This document shows, one piece after another, positions 7,401 through 13,761 of a stretch of 28,018 bases of DNA. Position 1 is the first letter of the stretch. Each line of letters begins with the position of its first letter. The stretch is taken from the IMG/VR virus record IMGVR_UViG_3300004369_000106, positions 1-28,018 of that record. One strand, written 5' to 3'. A program made the translations under genes and the position numbers. Below the pieces are notes generated by a model, which saw nothing but the letters and a program-made list of their open reading frames with translations, did not search any database and had not been told where the DNA came from. The DNA is from a virus.

Positions 7401-7708
7401 ATTGCGCCTTTGAGAAGTTCAAGGCCCGCCGTGTCAATTACGAAGGTGACTTCACAAGACGAAGGGATGACGGAGGCCCCAATGTGGTCGGTGGGACCGT
7501 CCCACGAAAGGGTGAACCCCTCTTCGGTGAGGTCCGCTTCGTGACACCCTACGGAGGACAACCCAAAGTCGCCGTACCCGTTGATGTCCGAGTCGATGAA
7601 TTCGACCCGCCAATGGCGTCCCGTTTGGTCGTAGAACTCCCCGCAAATGCGGGCGCGCCAATTGCCCGTCACAGTGTTAAGGGCTTGGGAGATGGGTGAG
7701 TCGGTCAT
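4475..7708 (-). CDS. Large tail tip / receptor-interacting protein, 1077 aa
   Basis: This is the largest gene of the window, directly after the tape measure, the usual place of the distal-tail and tail-tip proteins. The first 330 residues (AEDL-type beta segments, HWRVEFIDSDINGYGDF, PWWVGVLNHEAIEYE, RPYLFTVRASCGLNRLRN) look like a baseplate hub domain. The middle holds several beta-sandwich-like stretches. Around 790-860 there is a Gly/Ser/Asn-rich linker (YGGSTSSSGNNGGGNGQGNP) and then a short coiled coil (VLDAVEEVNDEVTLVQSKTD). The final 130 residues, starting at TLGSHSVRTNLLKGRSYYYG, look like a beta-rich receptor-binding head. Fusion of hub, linker and head in one chain is common in Bacteroidota phages. 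Exact homology is not established. Confidence 0.7.
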   Translation of the reverse strand: MTDSPISQALNTVTGNWRARICGEFYDQTGRHWRVEFIDSDINGYGDFGLSSVGCHEADLTEEGFTLSWDGPTDHIGASVIPSSCEVTFVIDTAGLELLKGAIRDNDDARFGLAVYYDDGGTHWKPWWVGVLNHEAIEYELQDRPYLFTVRASCGLNRLRNIPFNNAGDAYLGKKTMAELVSICLNKIPTANFWLDAEYQLKEVVDIFNASHADADFTTTEGDPFPTTMLEQTFTTAEAFYTTNKDREDDFGRRAHYPDNFNSCFDVLEQITTAFGGRIFLNDFAFWFFPPNALNWSTTLAVQKWPRFKVASESIRRAQNGSNYLPTATAENVDFKTDIEVDHALANGWANSYLLPIKRASITHDEAGSQTVFGSTGSFFYIDYPNNGYSGRTWTNDDLVVSEGQTLNLRGLYDTGELKREFGSALTGAAYNDLGIDRIGARIILRFKVKVGNLYYVSEHSMDSENTNIDFPVGTQPDVAFNEVNFPNPVWTTEEGFYEVAVPWTNSNPEASVETYDGWSRVGGLHIKATGNNEFEYRVNETQDRRFEQQFDFTTAPLPNTSSSYDGVEVTVDRIVITRIGGVRQTFPELDKIFFASYAVQYDHNGNNIAPNYQNAPADFVTGFRVTVDSTDEDADVLYFAEGDENTEYLDLGSTVLGVSETEDGLPNASGALYTHDNNVSQVVTLSGEAWHSITDTVDQDHDGAHNLQVVARETLYQRGRPLMTQRGTIVPKWDDENVDDPLDFTTAFAHNCSTVGDVEDVLVPLALTFTAGPCTYDLDAVVLSRTVLSHDDTVVPTGFTYGGSTSSSGNNGGGNGQGNPHGLTNYVSVLDAVEEVNDEVTLVQSKTDLISITQAVDLDDVERLANKLTGLPNSTSTPRLIALQTNGTLDDIPDGTSGQVLTTDGSGRYTFSTPATGGSSVVTLGSHSVRTNLLKGRSYYYGNRTEGWASDTWDATMSSSANSIQADTAAAGFILPTNATDLTVKAQVLAEVSRDDLILSAWVGRRPSGSTNAITLTRLGTVSTRNLVQGVFTDLDLNVTRLTLRAGDLVFIMLGRLSTTNLSSAPTRFSFAVSAS

Positions 7709-7711
7709 GTT

Positions 7712-10480
7712 TTAGCGTCCTCGGTTTCGTTTTGCTCGTTCTTGTGACAAGACAATGTCCGCTCCTCGGATTCGTCCCGCCACGTTCATGTTGTTGCGGC
7801 CTTGGCCTTGTATTTGGCCCACGAATTGCCCCATACGTTCGAAGGGGATGACCAATTCACGCCCCGAGGGATTGTCACCAATGAGGGCGAGGGTTGGTCC
7901 AAGGGTCATTCCACCGCGGGCAAGCTTTGGAATTCCCGTCATGAGCGAAGCGATGGCGGCTTTGAGGGCCGCGGCTTTGGCCACGCCCGCCACGCCACCC
8001 GTTGCGACGTTGTCGGGCGTCGGGGACATGGCATTCATGACCGCTTGGGCGATGGCCGCTTTGATGGCGCGCATGGCAATTTGTCCCAACATTTGGGTGG
8101 CCGCTTGGCCGAAGTTGCCCACCTCACCCGTTGCCGACTTGAACCCAAGTTCAACGAGGTCCGCAACGGCCGCGCCCGCTTCTTGTGCGGAGAACAACGC
8201 TTCGTTCGCTTCCTTTTGTTGGTCGGTTGTGTCGGCGAGGAGCGCGCGGAAGGCTTCCGCTTGTTCCATGAGTTCGGCGAACTTCTCGGTGTTGGCAAAC
8301 TCGGGGTCGGCCAATATGGAGTCGGCCAACGCTTGGTCGAGGGCGGAGAGTGCTTCTTGTGCCGTTTGGAGGTCCGTGGTAATGCCAAGGCCTTGTTGAA
8401 CGGCGAGACGTTGGAGGGTCTCTTCGAGTTGCGTCAACGGCGTCTCGACTTCTTCGCCCTTGGTGGCGAACTCACCCATGAGGGTAACAAGGTTACCCAA
8501 GGCGGCCTCCGACCCTTCGAAGTCGCCCTCCACAATTTGGCGGATGGCGTTTTCAATGGCCGAGAACTTGTCGGACGAGAGGTCTTTGGACAAGACGTTC
8601 TCCAACTCCCCGATGTCGGTGAGTGTCTTTTGGAGTTCGGCTTGGATGCTTTCGAGGGTCTTGGTGGTTTTCGTACCACCTCCTTGTACGTCCACGACCA
8701 CGTTGACTTTGGAGTCAAGGTCGGCGGACTTTTCGTCGAGGGCTTCTTGTGTCTTTTGGAGTTCGGCCGTGAGTATTCGTTCGACCTCTTCGAACGCGGT
8801 TTGGGGGTCTACTCCGTCGCCGAAGGGGTCGAGGGAGTTGATGAGGTCAAGGGTAAAGGTTGAGAAGTCGACGCCCGCAAACTCCGAAAGGAGGCCGAGG
8901 TTTATTTGTCGCGCGGCTTCGTCGAGTTGACCCGTGGCGGGGTCGAACACGGGAACAAGTCCAAGTTCGAGGGCAACGAGGGGGTTGTTGGCGGCTTCGA
9001 GGGCGGCTTCGTTGAACTTCTCGAACGCCTCGGGGGAGATGTTTTCGAGTTCGGTTCGGAGGGCGCGGGTTTGTTGTTGGAGCGCGCCAATGGTCTCACC
9101 TTCCGCTTCAAGGGAGAAGGCCTCACGAAGTAGGGCGGCACGGGCGGCGAGTTGTTTGACACCTTCGGAGAGAAGGCCGTTTTGTAGTTCGATGGTCTCG
9201 TTGAAGTCCAACACCGCGTCGTTGGCGATGTACGAGTCCCGAGACATGGAGTACAACGCACCACCCAAGGCCAACGCGCCCGCAATGACGACGCCGTACG
9301 GGTTGGTGGTCAAGAATACCGAGGCCGCTTTGAAGGCTCGAATGGAGTTTTGTACGCCTCGAATCATGCCTCCAATGGCCGAGGTGACGGGGCCAAGGGC
9401 CGCGGCAAACAACCCAAACTTGACGACGCTTTGTTGGGTCTCGGGAGACAACCGTGAGAAGGAGTCGGCGAGGTCTCGAATACGGTCCACGACCTTCGTG
9501 ACCGTAGGGGCCAAGGCGTTGCCAAGGGCGATTTGTGCGCCCTCTACGGCCGAACGCATGGCGGCGAGACCACCCGAGGCGGTGTCGTCCATTTCGGCGG
9601 CCATTTCCTTCGCTCGTCCCCCACTCCTTCGGAGTTCTTTTCCGAGGTCTTCGAGGTCTTCGAGGTTTTTTCCGAAGATGGGTTGGAGAATGGCGGCGCG
9701 CTTCCCGAGTACTTTGATTGCGTCCGTATACGAGAGGGAGCCGTTTATGAGACCCGTGAAGGTCCCTTTGACGTCAACACCCGCGGAGGCGAGTTCGGAG
9801 AACGCCATTTTGAGTTTGGTTCCCGCGTCGCTTCCCGCGATGCCATTGTTGGCGAGGACACCAAGAAGGGCGGTCGTCTCCTCCAACGAGAACCCGAACT
9901 CGTTGGCAACGGGTCCCGCGTTCTTCATGGACTCCGAGAACTTGTCGAGGTCGAGCGCGGAAGACGCGAACGAGGCCGCCATGATGTCGGCGACGGACGA
10001 GGCGTCGTCGGCCGAGAGGCCGAATTGTGCAATGGTTTGGCCAACCACCTCCGCCGTTGGTCCGAGGTCTTGTCCGAATGCTTGGGCAAGGGCCAAGGTC
10101 GATTCGGTCGCCTTGGTTATCTCCTTCGAGGAGAGGCCGAGTTTGGCGAATTCAAGTTGGAGGCTTGAAACTTGGGAAGCCGAGAAGACCGTGGACGAGC
10201 CGAGGTCGCGGGCGTTCTTTTGAAGGGCGGCGAATTCTTGGCCCGTCGCACCCGACACGGCCTTCACCTTCTTCATTGCCAACTCGAAGTCGGCGGCGAC
10301 CTTGAACGAAGAAGCCCCAATACCTACGAGTGGGGCGGTAACACCTACGGAGAGGCCACGACCAACACTCGACAAGGTGTTGGCGGTGTTGCGGACTTTA
10401 CGTTGTGCCGCGGTCAACCCCCGCTCAAATTGCCGAGAGTCGAGGCCGAGGACTACCGAGAGGAGGGATTGACGTGCCAT
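7712..10480 (-). CDS. Tail tape measure protein (TP901 family core)
   Basis: This 922-residue protein opens with a helical N-terminus (LTAAQRKVRNTANTLSSVG). The TP901 core signature follows at about 60-270: FKVAADFELAMKKVKAVSGA, STVFSASQVSSLQLEFAKLG, ELASAGVDVKGTFTGLINGS. Hydrophobic segments follow at about 360-410, then long coiled-coil stretches, and a typical tape-measure end, RGGMTLGPTLALIGDNPSGR with ELVIPFERMG. It sets tail length; at roughly 1.5 angstrom per residue the tail would be of the order of 130-140 nm, an estimate only. Its ATG lies inside the end of the tail chaperone T frame (28-base overlap). Confidence 0.93.
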   Translation of the reverse strand: MARQSLLSVVLGLDSRQFERGLTAAQRKVRNTANTLSSVGRGLSVGVTAPLVGIGASSFKVAADFELAMKKVKAVSGATGQEFAALQKNARDLGSSTVFSASQVSSLQLEFAKLGLSSKEITKATESTLALAQAFGQDLGPTAEVVGQTIAQFGLSADDASSVADIMAASFASSALDLDKFSESMKNAGPVANEFGFSLEETTALLGVLANNGIAGSDAGTKLKMAFSELASAGVDVKGTFTGLINGSLSYTDAIKVLGKRAAILQPIFGKNLEDLEDLGKELRRSGGRAKEMAAEMDDTASGGLAAMRSAVEGAQIALGNALAPTVTKVVDRIRDLADSFSRLSPETQQSVVKFGLFAAALGPVTSAIGGMIRGVQNSIRAFKAASVFLTTNPYGVVIAGALALGGALYSMSRDSYIANDAVLDFNETIELQNGLLSEGVKQLAARAALLREAFSLEAEGETIGALQQQTRALRTELENISPEAFEKFNEAALEAANNPLVALELGLVPVFDPATGQLDEAARQINLGLLSEFAGVDFSTFTLDLINSLDPFGDGVDPQTAFEEVERILTAELQKTQEALDEKSADLDSKVNVVVDVQGGGTKTTKTLESIQAELQKTLTDIGELENVLSKDLSSDKFSAIENAIRQIVEGDFEGSEAALGNLVTLMGEFATKGEEVETPLTQLEETLQRLAVQQGLGITTDLQTAQEALSALDQALADSILADPEFANTEKFAELMEQAEAFRALLADTTDQQKEANEALFSAQEAGAAVADLVELGFKSATGEVGNFGQAATQMLGQIAMRAIKAAIAQAVMNAMSPTPDNVATGGVAGVAKAAALKAAIASLMTGIPKLARGGMTLGPTLALIGDNPSGRELVIPFERMGQFVGQIQGQGRNNMNVAGRIRGADIVLSQERAKRNRGR

Positions 10481-10821
10481 TGGGCGATGAGGTCTTTTTG
10501 TTCTTGTGTCACTTCATGACCGCGGGAGGTTTTGTTTTCGGCGATGTGGTACGGGTTGAAGTCGTCGACCGTGTAGGCTTGGGGCCTTCGCTTCGGGTCA
10601 CGGTTCGAGTTGGCCATGAGTGCCATGACGCTCGAAGTATGTTCCCACAAGCGGCGGTCGCGGTCGTTCTCTCCCTTGACGACAAAGGCGAACTCCGCGA
10701 ACGTGAGGTCCCAAAATTCCCGAGGGCGTAGACCAAGACCCAAGCCGACCTCGTACAAGGCGGCCCAAGAATTGAGAGTTGAGGGGACGAATTCGTCTTC
10801 GCCCCCTCTTACTCGTTTCCC
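10453..10821 (-). CDS. Tail assembly chaperone, T part (read by -1 frameshift from G)
   Basis: This frame has no need of its own start: it is open from the slippery site at 10821 to the stop at 10453 and is in the -1 frame relative to the upstream G gene. The translation continues from G as RVRGGEDEFVPSTLNSWAAL then YEVGLGLGLRPREFWDLTFA, ending in HVNPSSR. An ATG at 10758 could give a 101-residue free form. In long-tailed phages the G-T fusion binds the tape measure through T and recruits tail-tube subunits through G. The predicted fusion is 234 residues (114 from G plus 120). Position directly before the tape measure fits exactly. Confidence 0.85.
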   Translation of the reverse strand, partial: GKRVRGGEDEFVPSTLNSWAALYEVGLGLGLRPREFWDLTFAEFAFVVKGENDRDRRLWEHTSSVMALMANSNRDPKRRPQAYTVDDFNPYHIAENKTSRGHEVTQEQKDLIAQWHVNPSSR

Positions 10822-11156
10822 TCCGTCTCCCCCACTTCTACACCGAGGGACTCACCAATGGACGAAGACAACACGTTGAACTTGTCCATGTCCGCGCAAA
10901 CGGCGGCGGCGACGTGGTCGAATTTGACTTCGGGACGGTCTTGGCCCGCGAAGTCCGCGGCGTTCATGATGCCCCAAAAAACCACGCATGGCACAAACTC
11001 CAACGGGTTCTTCGAGACGAAGTCGTCGAGGTCTCCCAACTCAATACCGCGGTCTTGGGTCATGAGTCGAAAGGCGTTCATGTTGAGGAGGACTTCGTGT
11101 TCTTGTCCTCCAAGTGTGACGGACGTTTGCCCGCGGAGTGTGTTGCCTTTGGCCAT
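10809..11156 (-). CDS. Tail assembly chaperone, G part
   Basis: This 115-residue protein (MAKGNTLRGQTSVTLGGQEH) has N-terminal beta strands followed by helices around ALRLMTQ-like NAFRLMTQDRG, ELGDLDDFV and EFVPCVVFWGIMNAAD, as in tail chaperone proteins that coat the tape measure before the tube forms. It ends in an acidic tail (GVEVGETEGNE). The stop codon at 10809-10811 comes two codons after the slippery heptamer, so most ribosomes should terminate here and a fraction shift into T. It follows the tail tube gene by ten bases. Confidence 0.85.
   Translation of the reverse strand: MAKGNTLRGQTSVTLGGQEHEVLLNMNAFRLMTQDRGIELGDLDDFVSKNPLEFVPCVVFWGIMNAADFAGQDRPEVKFDHVAAAVCADMDKFNVLSSSIGESLGVEVGETEGNE
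10815..10821 (-). promoter_or_regulatory. -1 ribosomal frameshift slippery site G GGA AAC
   Basis: In the G frame the codons read GAG GGA AAC GAG TAA, so the heptamer G GGA AAC fits the X XXY YYZ rule with the right phasing. After slipping back one base the frame continues without a stop to 10453. I did not fold the downstream RNA for a stimulatory structure. Confidence 0.88.
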
Positions 11157-11166
11157 TGGTTAAGAA

Positions 11167-11583
11167 TTAGGAGAAGGTGCCTTCGGAGAGGTTGCTACAA
11201 TCGAAGGACACGTTGAACGAGGTGGAGTCGTTCAAAGGCGCGGTCTCTTCGAAGCTTGTGATGTAGGCGTCGACTTGAATGTATGGGTCACCCGTGACAC
11301 CCGAACCGTATTGGAGGGTGAGTTGGGTTTTGTCAATTACCGCGTCAATGAGTTCGGTGCGGCCTACGTTGTCGTACGCCGTGAGACCTTCGACGGTAAT
11401 GGTGACGGATTGTTGCCCTGGAAGGACCGTCCGCGCGCCGTCGTTGTCTTTGCATACGGTTTCAATCATCTCGTTCGAGATGTTCAAGGTGGCGTTGGTA
11501 CCACACGCGACGAGGTCGTACGACGCGCCGTCTTGGATGTACACGCCGACGAGGTTTCCTTTTACGGTTCCCGTTGTTGCCAT
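11167..11583 (-). CDS. Major tail tube protein
   Basis: This 138-residue, beta-rich protein (MATTGTVKGNLVGVYIQDGA) contains ATLNISNEMIETVCKDNDGA, QQSVTITVEGLTAYD and ends NVSFDCSNLSEGTFS. The layout corresponds to the TP901-1-type major tail protein: an early strand pair, a 'defined for K/D-N-G' loop, then TITVEGL and a long loop before the final strands. It lies just before the tail chaperones, the conserved place of the tube gene. As the tube polymerises in many copies, it should be among the most highly translated late products. Confidence 0.85.
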   Translation of the reverse strand: MATTGTVKGNLVGVYIQDGASYDLVACGTNATLNISNEMIETVCKDNDGARTVLPGQQSVTITVEGLTAYDNVGRTELIDAVIDKTQLTLQYGSGVTGDPYIQVDAYITSFEETAPLNDSTSFNVSFDCSNLSEGTFS

Positions 11584-11595
11584 GAGTTCGAGTTT

Positions 11596-11865
11596 TTATT
11601 CGTTGGAGTTGGAGGAGGGTTCTTCGTCTTCCACCTCTTCGAACACGTCAACCTCTTCTTCGTGGTTGTCGTCACATTCTTCGCACGGCTCGGCCTTGTC
11701 TTGACATGGACAAGGGTGCGTCGGCGCGGGGTCGGTGACGGTTGGGTGGACAATGGCGAAGCCGTCTTCAATGAGGCGTTCGGCCGCGTCTTGGTCGTCT
11801 ACGAGGAGGGTGTGTCCGATGGGCCATTTTTTGCCCTCGGGGGTGCGGATGACTTGGAGTTTCAC
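11596..11865 (-). CDS. Cys-rich acidic protein of the tail module
   Basis: The start is uncertain. GTG at 11865 (VKLQVIRTPEGKKWPIGHTL) gives 89 residues; the TTG at 11943 would overlap the upstream gene by 35 bases. The first half looks like a small folded domain (IGHTLLVDDQDAAERLIEDGFAIVH when read through, with a DDQDAAERLIEDG helix), similar in feel to small head-tail proteins. The second half contains four cysteines spaced C-x-C ... C-x2-C (HPCPCQDKAEPCEECDD), followed by an extremely acidic tail rich in E, D and V. The cysteines could bind a metal. No family is recognised. Sits between tail terminator and tail tube. Confidence 0.6.
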   Translation of the reverse strand: MKLQVIRTPEGKKWPIGHTLLVDDQDAAERLIEDGFAIVHPTVTDPAPTHPCPCQDKAEPCEECDDNHEEEVDVFEEVEDEEPSSNSNE

Positions 11866-11908
11866 GGTTCGAAGAAACCGACTCCTCCACCCGTAGGGGT
11901 TGACGTTG

Positions 11909-12313
11909 TCAAGTATGTCCGCCCGAAGATTCGCGCGACACAATTACCGTGTACTCCGTCACGGTCACGAAGGTCTCGTCTTCTTCAATGACGCCCGTTT
12001 CAAGGTCTTCGAAGCGTATCTCGAAGGTCTCTTCTCCAATGACGTTTTCGTACTTGTCCAACTGCAAACGCGCGGCCTCCGCGATTTGGTAGGACGTGCG
12101 GGGGTCCTTGGCGTACGCCACAACTTGAACCGTACCAAAGTCCAAGTCGCTCGAACGGTGCTTGGTTTCGCTCGTCTTAATGTCGAGGAGGTCAACCACA
12201 ATGCACGGAAGCCCGCTCCCTTGCTTGCGTTGAATGGGGAACATGTCGGTGGCGTCCACGAGTGTCGACACACCGAGGTCGGCTTGTAGAATGTCAATTA
12301 TTTGTCCAATCAT
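11909..12313 (-). CDS. Tail terminator / completion protein (DUF3168-like)
   Basis: This 134-residue protein (MIGQIIDILQADLGVSTLVD) has an N-terminal helix, then PIQRKQGSGLPCIVVDLLDI, a strand DFGTVQVVAYAKDPRTSYQI with the following helix AEAARLQLDKYEN, and a C-terminal strand pair TFVTVTEYTVIVSRE. This alpha-beta order and the position between the gp10-like protein and the tube are typical of tail terminators (gpU / DUF3168 group), which cap the tail tube at the head side. It overlaps the preceding gene by ATGA. Confidence 0.72.
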   Translation of the reverse strand: MIGQIIDILQADLGVSTLVDATDMFPIQRKQGSGLPCIVVDLLDIKTSETKHRSSDLDFGTVQVVAYAKDPRTSYQIAEAARLQLDKYENVIGEETFEIRFEDLETGVIEEDETFVTVTEYTVIVSRESSGGHT

Positions 12314-12795
12314 GCTTCGACGAGTTTTCGGACGGCGGTGAAGATTTTTTCTTGTGCGGCTTGACTCTTCGACGTGAACGTCCGTTGGATGTACTTGACG
12401 GCTTTGGAGCCGCGCCGCGTGATGGACTTGGCACGAATGACGCCTCCTCCACTTTTGAAGACGGTAAACGAACCCGACTTGGCCGTGTAGGTGCCTCCTC
12501 GTGTCCCAAGTTCGACGAGGTGCGCGTGTGGTGCGGCCTTCTTACCTCGGCCACCCTTGGGGCCAATCAAAACGGTCTCCCCAAGGTCCCTTCGCTTCTT
12601 GCCTCGACGTGTGACAATGGAGTCACGAAGCGCGCCCGACTTCTTCGGGGCCAAACGCTTCATCTCCCGCTTAATGGGAGGCGCGCCCTTTTTGAGAATC
12701 TTGACGGCCTCTTTGCGGGCGACCTTGTCGGACAACGTCTTCAACCGTTTCTCCAAGGCTTCGACCCCGTAGAATTGAACGTCACTCCGAGACAT
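12310..12795 (-). CDS. HK97 gp10-like head-tail protein
   Basis: The start is ATG 12795 (MSRSDVQFYGVEALEKRLKT), giving 161 residues; a longer upstream reading is antisense-like and overlaps the adaptor gene. The sequence follows the HK97 gp10 pattern: helix EALEKRLKTLSDKVARKEAV, then ILKKGAPPIKREMKRLAPKK with SGALRDSIV, and the HAHLVELGTRG motif. Members help complete the neck or tail. The protein is unusually basic. It overlaps its neighbours by 14 and 4 bases, in line with tight translation coupling. Confidence 0.82.
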   Translation of the reverse strand: MSRSDVQFYGVEALEKRLKTLSDKVARKEAVKILKKGAPPIKREMKRLAPKKSGALRDSIVTRRGKKRRDLGETVLIGPKGGRGKKAAPHAHLVELGTRGGTYTAKSGSFTVFKSGGGVIRAKSITRRGSKAVKYIQRTFTSKSQAAQEKIFTAVRKLVEA

Positions 12796-13111
12796 TGTTG
12801 TCGCGTTTGGTGGTAATGACGCGGACGGCTTCTTTGCGCCCAATGACCTCCACGGAGTGGATGTCGTATTCGTCACCGTCGTACAACACACGGTTCAACG
12901 GTGCGAAGTCGCGGTGGTACCGCGCCACGAAGTGTACTTGGTCGACGTTGACCCTTTGTTGGCCCACGTTCTTCTCGGTGCCACGCTTGTATTGAACCTC
13001 CGCCCACACGGTGAAGCGGTTGGTGTAGGTGACCACCGAATGGTTCCAAGCGTCTACGGTGTTTGCTCGTACAAGAATGGAGACGCGCTTGTCAAGGTTG
13101 CCGATTTTCAT
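12782..13111 (-). CDS. Head-tail adaptor (SPP1 gp16 type)
   Basis: The 109 residues begin MKIGNLDKRVSILVRANTVD, followed by RFTVWAEVQYKRGTEKNVGQ, VHFVARYHRDFAPLNRVLYD and GDEYDIHSVEVIGRKEAV. This is the phage head-tail joining pattern (I-G-x-L-D-x-R-V-x-I ... W-A-E-V ... R-x-I ... Y-D-G-x-x-Y-x-I). Such proteins form a ring beneath the connector and close the head after packaging. Overlaps the connector gene by ATGA. Confidence 0.9.
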   Translation of the reverse strand: MKIGNLDKRVSILVRANTVDAWNHSVVTYTNRFTVWAEVQYKRGTEKNVGQQRVNVDQVHFVARYHRDFAPLNRVLYDGDEYDIHSVEVIGRKEAVRVITTKRDNNVSE

Positions 13112-13695
13112 GCGAACGAGACGAGGCGGTGGGGGTTCATGAGGTAGCGCGACGCCAACGGCGTCTCGTACACTCGAAACGGGGTCACGTCTTGGCGGTT
13201 CTCGTACAAGTGGCCGACAATGAGCAACATGGCCGACACGAGCGCGTCGGGCCTTGTGGTGGCCGTGAACCCGCTTTTGGTGTCAACCCTCCAAGCGTTC
13301 AACGTGTCCTTGACGTCCGAGGGTTCGTTGAGAATGCGGAGACGCGCGGGGTACGAGGTGCCGTCGAACTCGTAGTCCGTGGCGTCGAGATACGTCCGTC
13401 GGTTGGCCGTGTTGATGTAGGACACGCCCGCCTCGGTTTCACCTTCTCCCGTGTCAATGGTCACATGTGGCCCGACGTGGATGTTGGTGAACTCGTGGAG
13501 GTAGTCGAATTGGTGAGACACTTTTGTCTCGGCGAGGTGGGTGTTGGTGTACGCTTGTACTTGTTCGTAGGCGACGCCGATGTACGTTTCAATCAATGCG
13601 TCGTCGTCGGTATTCTCCACCCTCAAATGAGCCTTCGCCGTTGCCAAGGAAACGACGTCGGTAGGACTTGGGAAGGTTTCTTGTTGTTGCGTCAT
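13108..13695 (-). CDS. Head-tail connector (HK97 gp6-like)
   Basis: This 195-residue protein has the conserved opening VVSLATAKAHLRVENTDDDA followed by LIETYIGVAYEQVQAYTNTH, the helical core of gp6-like connectors ('possible DNA packaging protein'). The C-terminal helix PDALVSAMLLIVGHLYENRQ and the ending ETPLASRYLMNPHRLVSFA (with R and L-x-P-x-R) also match. A beta-rich insertion lies between (HVTIDTGEGETEAGVSYINT). The protein forms the ring that docks to the portal. It follows the capsid gene after a 66-bp spacer containing a terminator-like hairpin. Confidence 0.88.
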   Translation of the reverse strand: MTQQQETFPSPTDVVSLATAKAHLRVENTDDDALIETYIGVAYEQVQAYTNTHLAETKVSHQFDYLHEFTNIHVGPHVTIDTGEGETEAGVSYINTANRRTYLDATDYEFDGTSYPARLRILNEPSDVKDTLNAWRVDTKSGFTATTRPDALVSAMLLIVGHLYENRQDVTPFRVYETPLASRYLMNPHRLVSFA

Positions 13696-13712
13696 GACGA
13701 AGGGTTCAAAGT

Positions 13713-13743
13713 GAAAAGGGGGACGAACCCTTTGTCCGTCCCC
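13713..13743 (-). terminator. Terminator-like hairpin after the major capsid gene
   Basis: On the minus strand GGGGACG (13743-13737) pairs with CGTCCCC (13725-13719) around an 11-base loop and is followed by CTTTTC. It lies in the only sizeable spacer of the head block, just after the capsid stop. It may give partial termination or protect the capsid mRNA 3' end, raising capsid output. Confidence 0.55.
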
Positions 13744-13761
13744 ATTCTCGTGCGGTTGGTT

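Noticed and set aside
8934-10223. Plus-strand open frame of 429 codons opposite the tape measure
   Set aside because: Ala/Ser/Arg-rich antisense of the tape measure core, with no independent start signal.
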